NCBI GenBank assembly: GCA_028281485.1
Contig: JANQJT010000018.1
Span: forward strand, 1-27,691
Origin: Phycisphaeraceae bacterium
GTDB taxonomy: Bacteria > Planctomycetota > Phycisphaerae > Phycisphaerales > Zrk34
Length of the DNA: 27,691 nt
Direction: 5' to 3'
A program made the translations under genes and the position numbers. Positions 17,915-26,647 of the stretch are shown here, in pieces (the stretch's first letter is position 1; every line of letters starts with the position of its first letter). Under the pieces are notes generated by a model. The model was not told the origin of the DNA. It did no database searches and was given only the letters and a program-made list of their open reading frames with translations.

Positions 17915-19882
17915 ATGAGTGCAACGAAACCTTCCTGGTGGGGACGCGCCTGGCACACGCCGATTCGCGATATCGTTCGCTTCCGCATGACCGGGCGTCT
18001 GGACTGGCGGAACGTCATCTACAAGGCCGGTCTTCCGGACGCCGCAGCGCAGCTCATCGTGCGCGTGGTTCGCAAGACGCGGCTGTGGCGCATCGAGAAA
18101 GCGGACGTGGCCGGCGAGCTGGTGGCTCACTTCGCCGACGGCCTGGAGGCGGGCACACCGATCGATGAACTGATCGAGACATTTGGTGATGCGCGGCAGG
18201 CGGCGCGTCTGATCCGACGCGGCAAACGCCGACAGCGCTCGCTGATGTGGAAGGCGTCCTGTTGGATGCGGCGGGCGGTGGTCGCGTTGATTCTGTTGTA
18301 TATCGGATTGGGTGTTTATTTCCTGGTCGGTTCACCCAGCGTGAACACCAATTACCTGGCGCAGCTCAATGAACCCGTCCAGGTGGTTCCGGAAGCCGAA
18401 CGGGCTTGGCCGGAGTATCGCGCGGTGTTGCTGGAGCTGGGTTTCTCGCCCGAGCGGAACTACGCGCCCCAGTTACATGTCGTGCACGAGCCCGATGAAG
18501 ACGGGAACACCACGTCCTGGCGGAGCGACATCCTGGGTGTCACGTATCCGGGTGACGAGCACTGGCCGATCGTGGCGGGATTTCTCGATGAGCACGCCGG
18601 GTCGATCGATCGTCTCCGGCGGGCGACGGACCTGCCGGCGATGGGCTACGTCTACTCTTATCAAATCACGCCGGCCGATGCTCAGTTGCTCGGCGACGTG
18701 GGGACGCCCGATGCGACCTGGGAGAACGGGTCGATGCTAGTGGTGCTGTTGCCCCACACGTCCCGGTTGCACAAAGTCGCGTATCTGATTGAAGCCGATG
18801 CACATCGAGCCATGGAAGAAGGTGATGTTGATCGCGCGATCCGCGACATCGTGGCGTTGGACAATCTGTCCCGTCAGTTGGCCGACGGCCCGACGCTGGT
18901 GGAGAAGCTGATGGCGTTGGCGATCCACAACAGGTCTTACCACGCCCTGGCCAGCATGTTGGAGCGCGACGCCGAGGTTTTTTCGACGGCGCAACTGATG
19001 TATTTGGCCCACGCGCTGGGGCCGCTCGATCCCGCGGTATACGGGGACATGTCAGGCGAGCGCATCTTCTTCCAGGACACGCTGCAGCGCATCTACACCG
19101 ACGACGGCAACGGCGACGGACGCATGACCTACAAGGGCTGGAAACTGTTGGTATCGGGGTTTGATTACGCGGTCATCGGGGAGTCCGGCGACGGGTATTC
19201 GCCGACGGAGAACCTGAAAGAGCTGGCGGTGCTGCCGGGCGTGGGCGTGGTGATGGCGTCGCGGAAGCAGATGAGCGATGAGTACGATCGATTGATGAAC
19301 ATGACGCACGCTTCGATGCACGTGCCTCTGCATGAGATGCCCCACTCGGGCGCGGAGCAGATTATCATCGATCGTATGGAGTCGTTCTCTGTCGATCGTT
19401 TCCGCTACGGGATGGCTTCGATCCTGATGCCGGCGATGAATGTCGTACGACATCTCATCGAACGAGCGCAGGCGGCGCGTGAGGGTGTGCTGTTCGGCAT
19501 CGCGCTGGAGTTGTACCGCCGCGAGCACAGCCGCTACCCCGAAACGCTCGACGCGCTGACGCCGAAGTACTTGCCTGAATTGCCCATCGATCGCATGACG
19601 GGTGAGCCGCTCAAGTATCGCCTGATCGACGGCCGACCCGTGATCTACAGCGTCGGCACGGACACCGATGACGACGGCGGCCGGACGCGCTACCGCTACT
19701 TGGATGACCCGGTGTATCACGCCAGGCCTTATGTCAGGGCCATGTCCAACTGGACACACCTCGGCGACACCGATGAGCAGCACAACGGCGACTGGGTGAT
19801 CTGGCCAATGAAAAACCCGCCTCGGTTGAACGTCGAAGCGGGCGGGGAAGACGGATCGGTTGAGGTGTCGGCGGAGCCGTGA
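17915..19882 (+). CDS. PadR-partner membrane protein with HAAS/DUF1700-like N-terminus
   Basis: 655 residues. It starts one base after the padR stop (TGACATG). The cytoplasmic N-terminal part (about 60-105: EKADVAGELVAHFADGLEAG, TPIDELIETFGDARQAARLI) resembles the HAAS/DUF1700 helical modules encoded beside PadR regulators. One membrane helix follows (about 120-139, AVVALILLYIGLGVYFLVG). The remaining 510 residues are probably extracytoplasmic and of unknown fold. Near the end, GIALELYRREHSRYPETLDA, LTPKYLPELPIDRMTGEPLK and YSVGTDTDDDGG look like the C-terminal segment seen in many planctomycete secreted proteins related in style to pseudopilin ends. I cannot assign a function; transmission of an envelope signal to PadR is an inference from the pairing. 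Its stop abuts the argG stop with no space. Confidence 0.85.
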   Translation: MSATKPSWWGRAWHTPIRDIVRFRMTGRLDWRNVIYKAGLPDAAAQLIVRVVRKTRLWRIEKADVAGELVAHFADGLEAGTPIDELIETFGDARQAARLIRRGKRRQRSLMWKASCWMRRAVVALILLYIGLGVYFLVGSPSVNTNYLAQLNEPVQVVPEAERAWPEYRAVLLELGFSPERNYAPQLHVVHEPDEDGNTTSWRSDILGVTYPGDEHWPIVAGFLDEHAGSIDRLRRATDLPAMGYVYSYQITPADAQLLGDVGTPDATWENGSMLVVLLPHTSRLHKVAYLIEADAHRAMEEGDVDRAIRDIVALDNLSRQLADGPTLVEKLMALAIHNRSYHALASMLERDAEVFSTAQLMYLAHALGPLDPAVYGDMSGERIFFQDTLQRIYTDDGNGDGRMTYKGWKLLVSGFDYAVIGESGDGYSPTENLKELAVLPGVGVVMASRKQMSDEYDRLMNMTHASMHVPLHEMPHSGAEQIIIDRMESFSVDRFRYGMASILMPAMNVVRHLIERAQAAREGVLFGIALELYRREHSRYPETLDALTPKYLPELPIDRMTGEPLKYRLIDGRPVIYSVGTDTDDDGGRTRYRYLDDPVYHARPYVRAMSNWTHLGDTDEQHNGDWVIWPMKNPPRLNVEAGGEDGSVEVSAEP

Positions 19883-21112
<1,230 letters not shown>

Positions 21113-21145
21113 ACGCGTAATCCTTTCTCCTAGTAGAACCTAGAT

Positions 21146-21174
21146 AACATAGCAATCCCTCTGCCCGGCGGCAA
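21146..21174 (-). promoter_or_regulatory. argG: Candidate argG promoter
   Basis: On the minus strand: TTGCCG (21174-21169), a 17-base spacer, TATGTT (21151-21146). Each box matches consensus at four of six bases and initiation would fall about 27 bases before the ATG. Confidence 0.4.
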
Positions 21175-21263
21175 AAGACGTCGCGGCTCTGTTGTTCTAT
21201 TTGTGCATTCGCCCTCGCGGAAAAGACCCGAATTTTCCGGGCCTCCGATAAACCGGCCATTCG

Positions 21264-21644
21264 ATGCGACCGATACAACCGTCAGAGCCAAGCGATCGGC
21301 TCGTGGGAGTATCAGGCGTGCAACCCATCACCGAAAAACGCAGACACGAACGCTACCTGGCGGTGTGTAACACCAAGGTGTTCGACGCGGAGACCCGTCG
21401 TTATCGGGCGGGCCAGTCGTTGAACCTCTCCACCGGCGGGGCGCTGCTGGCGATCCGCCACGGCGAACAGCTCCGCGAGGGTCAGCTGATCCGTGTTGCG
21501 ATCGAATCAAATGGGGCGGAGGGTCTGGTTCGTCGCGGCGACATGGTTGACGCCCGTGTCGTACGCAACGAAGGCGTCGGCGGCAACGCGTGCGTGATTG
21601 CCGTGCAGTACGCCGAACCGCAAACCGTCGCGGTAGCGGCGTGA
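21264..21644 (+). CDS. Single-domain PilZ protein (c-di-GMP receptor)
   Basis: 126 residues from the ATG at 21264. The two c-di-GMP-binding motifs of PilZ domains are both present: RxxxR in KRRHERY and (D/N)xSxxG in NLSTGG, followed by the beta-barrel strands GALLAIRHGEQLREGQLIRV and ARVVRNEGVGGNACVIAVQY. No other domain is attached, so it probably acts as a small receptor or adaptor linking c-di-GMP to surface behaviour. The start is uncertain: GTG at 21318 has GGGAG (21305-21309) eight bases upstream and would give 108 residues with the whole domain intact, while the ATG has no ribosome site. It is divergent from argG and convergent with the debranching enzyme gene, with which it shares a terminator. 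Confidence 0.88.
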   Translation: MRPIQPSEPSDRLVGVSGVQPITEKRRHERYLAVCNTKVFDAETRRYRAGQSLNLSTGGALLAIRHGEQLREGQLIRVAIESNGAEGLVRRGDMVDARVVRNEGVGGNACVIAVQYAEPQTVAVAA

Positions 21645-21677
21645 GAGAGTAACAGGGGCTGGTGGGAGAGGGAAAAG

Positions 21678-21732
21678 CCGGCGTTGAGCGTGGAGCCGTT
21701 TCCGAGGGCACGCTCAATGCCGGTTATTTTTT
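21678..21732 (+). terminator. Bidirectional terminator between the PilZ and debranching-enzyme genes
   Basis: CCGGCGTTGAGCGTG (21678-21692) pairs with CACGCTCAATGCCGG (21709-21723), 15 bases with one G-U pair. On the plus strand TTATTTTTT follows (21724-21732); on the minus strand the stem is followed by a TTTTCC stretch (21676-21671). The debranching enzyme stop codon overlaps the plus-strand T-tract. Confidence 0.85.
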
Positions 21733-23754
21733 GGACTCGATCAGCAGCGCCGCGCGCAACACCTCCGACACGCTCCACGCCTGGGCGATACAGCCCTGGG
21801 CGCGCTGGGGCTCGTCACCGTCGTAGATCTCGTGGATCGTGCCGAGCGCGTGATTGTTCAGCTCGTCGATCAGCGGCTGGAGCATCTGCTTGGCTTCCTT
21901 GCGCGACTTGGCGGAGAAGTCGAAGGCGCGCAGCCAGCCCTCGATGAACGGACCGACCAGCCACGGCCAGGCGGTGCCCTGGTGGTACGCGCCGTCGCGG
22001 TCGAACAGCGTGCCCTCGTAACGCCCGCGGTAGCTGGGGTGATCGGGCGACAGCGTCCGCATGCCCATCGGTGTGTACAGCGCGTGGCGCACGGCCTGCA
22101 TGAGTTTCTTCTGGCGCGGCTTGCTCAGCGGGCTGTGCGGGAGCGACACGGCCAGCGTCTGGTTCGGTCGCAGGGCGGGATCGGTGTAGGCGTCGATCAC
22201 GTGATCGGCCAGATGACCTCGTTTTTCCAGCCAGAAGACCTTCGTGAAGCTGCGTTTGGCCTTGCCGGCCATCGCGGCGTAGCGCTTGGCGGCCTTGCCG
22301 GTCATCAGCTCGGCGCAGCTCGCCAGGCCGTTGTACCACAGCGCGTTGATCTCCACGGCCTTGCCGTAGCGCGGCGTGAAGACGACGCCGTCCCGCGCCG
22401 CGTCCATCCAGGTGAGTTGCGTGCTCGGGTTGCCGGCGTTGATCAGGCCGTCGGTGTCCATCGCGATGTCGAAGTCGGTTCCCTCGGCAAAGCCGTCGAG
22501 GATCGCGGCGCAGGCGTCGGCCAGGCCCGCCTTCCACGTCTTCTTGTCGCCGCTGACGCGGAGGTAATCGGTCGCGGCGTGGACGAACCAAAGCGGGGCA
22601 TCGACGGTGTTGTAGTGCGGATCGCCGCCGTAGTCGTCGAAACGGTTGGGGATCAGGCCGCGCCGGATGTGGGCGGCGAAGGTCATCAGGGTGCGCTTGG
22701 CCTCATCGAAGCGGCCGGTCGCGATCAGGCAGCCGGGCAACGCGATCATCGTGTCACGTCCCCAATCGCTGAACCACGGGTAACCGGCGAGGATGGTCGT
22801 CGAGGCCTTGCCGTCCACCGTGCGGTCGACGACGAAGTCGTCGCTGGCCACCGCGAGCGCCGCCAGTTCTTCGCTGGGCTCGCGGACCTGCTTGTCCACG
22901 GCGTCGACGATCTTTCGCAGGTGCGTCCGCTTGGTGTCGCGACCGAGCGCGGCCTTCCAGTCGATCGCATCCAGGCCGACGGCGATGTTCAGCGTCTGCT
23001 TCTGCTTGGGATCGAACGTGGCGGAGAAGTGTCCGGGGGCGAGAAGTGATTCGCGGTGATCCTGCCCACGCTCGCGATCGGCGCGGTAGTGGAAGTTGTG
23101 CCACCAATTGGCCTCGGGCGTGAACGGCGCGTTGTCGGCTTCGAGATGGACACCGACGCCGGCGCTTTCCATGCGGCAGCCCGACGCGCTCGGTGTGAGC
23201 TGCACGCCCGGCAGGTGGTCGCCGTTGCGCAGGTGGTGGAAGTCGCGCATCGCGCAGAAGGGCCGAACGATCAACTCGACCGAATCGGGCATGGCGATGC
23301 GCCGGCTGCGGGTGCGACGCACGGTGTAGCTGACCACGGCCAGGTGCTTTTTCCACAACAGCCGCAGCGTGCGATCGATCTCGATCGGGCCGATGCGGTA
23401 GGTCCAGGTCACGTGCGAATCGGCCTTGGCGAAGTGGACGAGGTGTCGCCAGCCGGTGGGCTGGAACGTGCTGAAATCCACGCCTGCCCCGAACTCGTGG
23501 GTGTTCATGTCCCACGCCATGTCGTTGAAGCGGACGTTCTCGGCCATGCTGTTGAGGGCGACGATTCGGCCGACGGGCGGCTGGGTCGCGGCGACGAACA
23601 GGCCGTGGTAGCGGCGCGTGTTGCAGGCCGCGACGGTGCCCATGCAGAAGGTGCCGGTGCCGTTGGTCAGCAGCCACTCGGTTTCCAGCGGGGGGTGCCG
23701 CTGATCGGTGGGTTCGTAGGTATAGGTTGGGCCGATCGATTGGGTCTTACTCAT
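21724..23754 (-). CDS. Glycogen debranching enzyme (amylo-alpha-1,6-glucosidase, GDE/GH133-like)
   Basis: 676 residues from the ATG at 23754. The N-terminal GDE domain starts with EWLLTNGTGTFCMGTVAACN followed by TRRYHGLFVAAT, the standard opening of bacterial and archaeal debranching enzymes. The (alpha/alpha)6 catalytic domain has YPWFSDWGRDTMIALPG, the family hallmark, then RFDDYGGDPHYNTVDAPLWF, NPSTQLTWMDA, EINALWYNGL, and the late GTAWPWLVGPFIEGWLRAFD. The enzyme removes alpha-1,6-linked glucose stubs during glycogen breakdown and is cytoplasmic. It pairs functionally with the GT3 synthase encoded earlier, although the genes are about 16 kb apart. The frame extends 33 codons further to a GTG, but that stretch (rich in His and Pro) shows no conservation and MSKTQSIGPTYTYEP is a better start. 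The 4-alpha-glucanotransferase domain of eukaryotic debranchers is absent. Confidence 0.93.
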   Translation of the reverse strand: MSKTQSIGPTYTYEPTDQRHPPLETEWLLTNGTGTFCMGTVAACNTRRYHGLFVAATQPPVGRIVALNSMAENVRFNDMAWDMNTHEFGAGVDFSTFQPTGWRHLVHFAKADSHVTWTYRIGPIEIDRTLRLLWKKHLAVVSYTVRRTRSRRIAMPDSVELIVRPFCAMRDFHHLRNGDHLPGVQLTPSASGCRMESAGVGVHLEADNAPFTPEANWWHNFHYRADRERGQDHRESLLAPGHFSATFDPKQKQTLNIAVGLDAIDWKAALGRDTKRTHLRKIVDAVDKQVREPSEELAALAVASDDFVVDRTVDGKASTTILAGYPWFSDWGRDTMIALPGCLIATGRFDEAKRTLMTFAAHIRRGLIPNRFDDYGGDPHYNTVDAPLWFVHAATDYLRVSGDKKTWKAGLADACAAILDGFAEGTDFDIAMDTDGLINAGNPSTQLTWMDAARDGVVFTPRYGKAVEINALWYNGLASCAELMTGKAAKRYAAMAGKAKRSFTKVFWLEKRGHLADHVIDAYTDPALRPNQTLAVSLPHSPLSKPRQKKLMQAVRHALYTPMGMRTLSPDHPSYRGRYEGTLFDRDGAYHQGTAWPWLVGPFIEGWLRAFDFSAKSRKEAKQMLQPLIDELNNHALGTIHEIYDGDEPQRAQGCIAQAWSVSEVLRAALLIESKK

Positions 23755-23926
23755 CTCAAATCCATCGTGGGGCGGTGGGGTGTTGTGGATCGGGCCGCTT
23801 CCGTGCGACCGGTGGCAGTGTAACAGCAAACGGTGTTCATTTTGGATCGTCACGTGGGGTTTGTCGCGTTGCGGCGTGAGTCGGAAAATAGCACTGAAAA
23901 AGTGGTAATTTCAGGTGTCCGGGCCG

Positions 23927-23955
23927 TTGACACCCTATGGGGGCGATTCTACGCT
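23927..23955 (+). promoter_or_regulatory. Predicted promoter of the ATP synthase operon
   Basis: A perfect TTGACA (23927-23932), a 17-base spacer, then TACGCT (23950-23955). Initiation near 23962 gives a leader of about 90 bases before atpZ. The rest of the roughly 300-base gap (23755-24054) shows no gene. Confidence 0.55.
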
Positions 23956-24054
23956 ACCTGCCCTGATCGTAGGTAAAAATACGCTCTTAAGGGTGTGTTT
24001 TAGGGCCTTCGATCCGCAGGTGTCGTGCTCCCCATGCCGCGTTGGGAGACGGAT

Positions 24055-24300
24055 ATGAACGATCAGTCAAACCCTCGCCAGCAAAGCCCTTGGCGGATGT
24101 TTGGTACCGGCATGGAGCTCGCGGGCGCCATCCTCATCCTCGCCTTGATCGGCTACCTGCTGGACGAGAAGTTCGGCTGGACCCCGTGGGGCGTGCTGAC
24201 CGGCGCGATGATGGGTTTGGCAGGTAGCATGTACAACATTTATAAAGCCTTGGATAAAGCCAACCGAGAGTCGAATCCCCAAGACCATGATGACCGCTGA
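24055..24300 (+). CDS. atpZ: AtpZ-like small membrane protein of the ATP synthase operon
   Basis: 81 residues with two membrane helices: GTGMELAGAILILALIGYLL and WGVLTGAMMGLAGSMYNIYK. The LDEKFGWTPWG loop between them is the AtpZ/ATPase_gene1 signature (LDxxxGxxPxG). Members sit first in atp operons next to atpI and have been linked to assembly or to Mg/Ca handling of F1Fo. The ATG at 24055 is chosen because GGGAG (24044-24048) is six bases upstream; an ATG at 24034 in the same frame is possible. The 3' end overlaps the next gene by 14 bases. Confidence 0.85.
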   Translation: MNDQSNPRQQSPWRMFGTGMELAGAILILALIGYLLDEKFGWTPWGVLTGAMMGLAGSMYNIYKALDKANRESNPQDHDDR

Positions 24301-24715
24301 ACAGGCCCCCGTGTTTCCGATGACCCGCAACCTGCTGTGGCTTGCCGCGGCGTGGGCGGCTGTCGTTGCGGTGACGTGGACGGTGGTCCTGCTCATCGAC
24401 GCGGCCGACCAGGTGCCCGCCATGCTGATCTCGGCTTTGGCCTGCGGCATCGGCGCGGCGCTGGCGCTGGTCCCGATGGGCCTGATGGGCGCCAGTCGGC
24501 GCGAGGGCGCCGTCAACGGCGCGATGATCGGCATGATGATCCGCCTGGTCGTGAGCCTCGGCGGTGGGGCGGCGCTGGGCTGGCTGACACAGATCGGCAT
24601 CAAGCCCGTGCTGACCTGGTCGATCCTCTGGTACCTGCTGTTGCTGGTCGTTGAGATCACGATGATCAGCCGATACCTCATGCAAGACAGTCCAACCCAC
24701 GGAGGGGCCGCCTGA
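24287..24715 (+). CDS. atpI: AtpI-like membrane protein
   Basis: 142 residues with four hydrophobic helices (about 16-36, 45-64, 76-99 and 107-129). Length, topology and position between atpZ and atpB fit the AtpI family, a poorly conserved assembly factor for the c-ring. Sequence similarity alone is weak, so the name depends on context. The start ATG-ATG (24287/24290) overlaps atpZ by 14 bases, and the stop overlaps the atpB start as TGATG, both pointing to translational coupling. GGAGGGG at its 3' end serves atpB. Confidence 0.72.
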   Translation: MMTAEQAPVFPMTRNLLWLAAAWAAVVAVTWTVVLLIDAADQVPAMLISALACGIGAALALVPMGLMGASRREGAVNGAMIGMMIRLVVSLGGGAALGWLTQIGIKPVLTWSILWYLLLLVVEITMISRYLMQDSPTHGGAA

Positions 24716-25647
24716 TGAACCTGTCGCTTCTGGCCGCGGCCGACCTGACCAGCCACGTCAAACCGCACACGCTCTTCGAGGTGTTCGGCTTCGGCGTCTC
24801 GAACCTGCAGCTGATGGCGCTGGTCGCCGCGACGCTCGTGCTCGTGACGTTCCTCTACGTGTCCGGCCGAGCCAGGCCCGGCACCGAGCCCGGCGTGGAA
24901 GGCCACGTGACCAAGGGGCGTCTGGCGCAGCTCTTTGAGACGATCTGCCAGTTCCTCCGCGACGAGGTCGCCCGCCCGAACCTCGGCGGCCTGACCGACA
25001 AGTACATCTACTACATCTGGACGGTGTTCTTCTTCGTCCTGTTCTGCAACGTGCTGGGCATGATCCCGTTCGGTCCGCTCTGCCAGACCGTCGCGTCGCT
25101 GTTCGGCGCCGAGCACCCCTCGCACTACTCGCACTGGGGCGGCACCGCCACCAGCACGCTGACGCTCAACGCGCCGCTGGCGCTGTGCTCGTTCATCGCG
25201 ATCGTCGCCATCGGCATCAAAGAGGGCGGCAAGCACTTCTTTGCGCACTTCGCCCCCGTGCCGCTGTGGCCGATCATGACCGGGTCGCAGGTCGCGATGC
25301 TCCCCATCGCGCTGATGCTGGTGTTCCTGGAGATCCTGGGGCTGCTGATCAAGTGCTGCGTGCTGGCCATGCGTTTGTTTGGAACGATGCTGGCCGGCCA
25401 CCTGGTGCTGGCGGCGCTGATGCTGCTGATCTTCACCGCGGGCGCGACCTCCGCGGCGCTGGGCTACGGCGTCGGTGTGGTCGTGATCCTGGCCGGCACC
25501 GCGCTGTCGCTACTCGAACTGTTTATCGCCATGCTGCAGGCGTTCATCTTCACCTTCCTCACGGTCCTGTTCATCTCCAGCGGTGCGGCGCACCACGACG
25601 AAGAGCACGGCCACGAGGCGGAGGGGCACGCCCAGCCGGCGCACTAA
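24715..25647 (+). CDS. atpB: ATP synthase Fo subunit a
   Basis: 310 residues, on the long side for bacterial subunit a. It forms the two half-channels for ions beside the c-ring. The essential arginine is Arg220 in VLAMRLFGTMLAGHLVLAAL. The following helix and ELFIAMLQAFIFTFLTVLFI, which carries the conserved Glu/Gln pair, are typical. The N-terminal helix with KYIYYIWTVFFFVLFCNVLG is followed by GMIPFGPLCQ and an insertion rich in His/Ser (FGAEHPSHYSHWGGTATSTL) common in planctomycete forms. The C-terminus ends in a His-rich tail (HHDEEHGHEAEGHAQPAH). GGAGGGG (24701-24707) lies seven bases before the ATG. Confidence 0.96.
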   Translation: MNLSLLAAADLTSHVKPHTLFEVFGFGVSNLQLMALVAATLVLVTFLYVSGRARPGTEPGVEGHVTKGRLAQLFETICQFLRDEVARPNLGGLTDKYIYYIWTVFFFVLFCNVLGMIPFGPLCQTVASLFGAEHPSHYSHWGGTATSTLTLNAPLALCSFIAIVAIGIKEGGKHFFAHFAPVPLWPIMTGSQVAMLPIALMLVFLEILGLLIKCCVLAMRLFGTMLAGHLVLAALMLLIFTAGATSAALGYGVGVVVILAGTALSLLELFIAMLQAFIFTFLTVLFISSGAAHHDEEHGHEAEGHAQPAH

Positions 25648-25725
25648 GAGGCAAGAAAACCACGCCGGACGATGACACCGGCAACACGCAATCTTCGGAA
25701 TGAGATCCAAAAAGGAGCTACGGAA

Positions 25726-25974
25726 ATGTTTGACTCTCTGATGACTCTCGCAGAAGCCGCGATCAGCACCGGCGTCGGCATCGGCATCGGCATGGGCCTG
25801 ATCATCATCGGCGCCGGCCTGGGTATCGGCCGCATCGGTGGTTCGGCTGTGGAAGCCATCGCCCGTCAGCCCGAGGCCGGCGGCCGCATCGGCACCAACA
25901 TGATCATCGCCGCGGCGCTGATCGAAGGTGTGACCGTGATCGCGCTGGTGTTCGCGGCGTTCGTCGTCAAGTAA
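25726..25974 (+). CDS. atpE: ATP synthase Fo subunit c
   Basis: 82 residues, two-helix hairpin. Helix 1 is glycine-rich (GVGIGIGMGLIIIGAGLGIG), the loop is ARQPEA, and helix 2 carries the ion-binding Glu67 in AAALIEGVTVIALVFAAFVV. Aligned without gaps to the sodium-type c subunit of Ilyobacter, the glutamine ligand of helix 1 is replaced by Ile34 and the serine after the glutamate by Gly68, so proton coupling is predicted. AAGGAG (25712-25717) is eight bases before the ATG; the frame extends 18 codons upstream but without family resemblance. This is the best ribosome site of the operon, as expected for the subunit needed in most copies. Confidence 0.96.
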   Translation: MFDSLMTLAEAAISTGVGIGIGMGLIIIGAGLGIGRIGGSAVEAIARQPEAGGRIGTNMIIAAALIEGVTVIALVFAAFVVK

Positions 25975-26005
25975 ACCCGTCTCTCGCCTGTCGCTTGCGA
26001 CGGGT
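25975..26005 (+). other. Hairpin between atpE and atpF
   Basis: ACCCGTC (25975-25981), starting directly after the atpE stop, pairs with GACGGGT (25999-26005). No T-tract follows, so it is not a classical terminator; it could protect the atpE 3' end or reduce read-through, which would help raise the c to b ratio. Confidence 0.4.
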
Positions 26006-26023
26006 GATGGAAGGAAGGCGACC

Positions 26024-26623
26024 ATGATGCGCTTACCCTGGATGACACCCCTCACCGCCGCGGTGCTATCGGCCGTACCTTCGCTGGCGCTGGCTGCGCC
26101 GACCGAGGGCGAAGCCGACAGCGGCGGCGGCCTGCTGGACGTCAACGCGCTGGGCGCGGTGTGGAACCTGATTCTGTTCCTGCTGCTGTTCGGCGTGCTG
26201 GCGAAGTTCGTCTGGCCGAAGATCCTCGACGGCCTGCAGGCGCGCGAGGAGAAGATCCGCGGCGACCTGGCCGGGGCCGAGAAGGCCCGCGACGAGGCCG
26301 AGCAGATCAGGGCCGAGTTCGAGCAGAAGATCGCCGACGCCCACGCCGAGTCGCGCAAGCTGCTCGACCAGGCCCGCGCCGACGCCGACGCCCTGCGTGC
26401 CAAGCTGCAGTCCGAGACCGAGGCCGACATCGCCCGTCTGCGTGAGCGTGCGTCCGACGACATCGACCGCGCCAAGCAGCAGGCCCTGGCCGACCTGTAC
26501 GCGACCAGCGCCGACCTGGCCACCGCCGTGGCGAGCAAGATCCTGCAGCGTCAGGTGTCCGACGCCGACACACAGAAGCTCGTCGAACAATCGCTGGCCG
26601 AGTTGAACAACAAGGCCGGCTAA
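26024..26623 (+). CDS. atpF: ATP synthase Fo subunit b
   Basis: 199 residues, longer than the 156-170 usual in proteobacteria because of an N-terminal signal-like segment (MMRLPWMTPLTAAVLSAVPS, then LALA) and an acidic, Gly-rich linker. The membrane anchor is AVWNLILFLLLFGVLAKFVW (about 45-64), followed by a long charged coiled-coil (AREEKIRGDLAGAEKARDEA onward) that forms the stator stalk. KILQRQVSDADTQKLVEQSL at the end is the delta-contacting region. AAGGAAGG (26011-26018) is five bases before the ATG; a second ATG at 26027 is equally usable. The downstream atpH follows after 24 bases. Confidence 0.95.
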   Translation: MMRLPWMTPLTAAVLSAVPSLALAAPTEGEADSGGGLLDVNALGAVWNLILFLLLFGVLAKFVWPKILDGLQAREEKIRGDLAGAEKARDEAEQIRAEFEQKIADAHAESRKLLDQARADADALRAKLQSETEADIARLRERASDDIDRAKQQALADLYATSADLATAVASKILQRQVSDADTQKLVEQSLAELNNKAG

Positions 26624-26647
26624 ACACCGCCGGAATGCGAACGCCCC

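Noticed and set aside
21218..21239. CGGAAAA/TTTTCCG hairpin before the PilZ gene
   Set aside because: No T-tract on either strand and no conserved regulatory motif, so it was not called as a terminator or switch.
21815..23677. Alternative frames within the debranching-enzyme gene, both strands
   Set aside because: Arg- or Val/Gly-rich shadow translations; the GDE frame carries all the family motifs.
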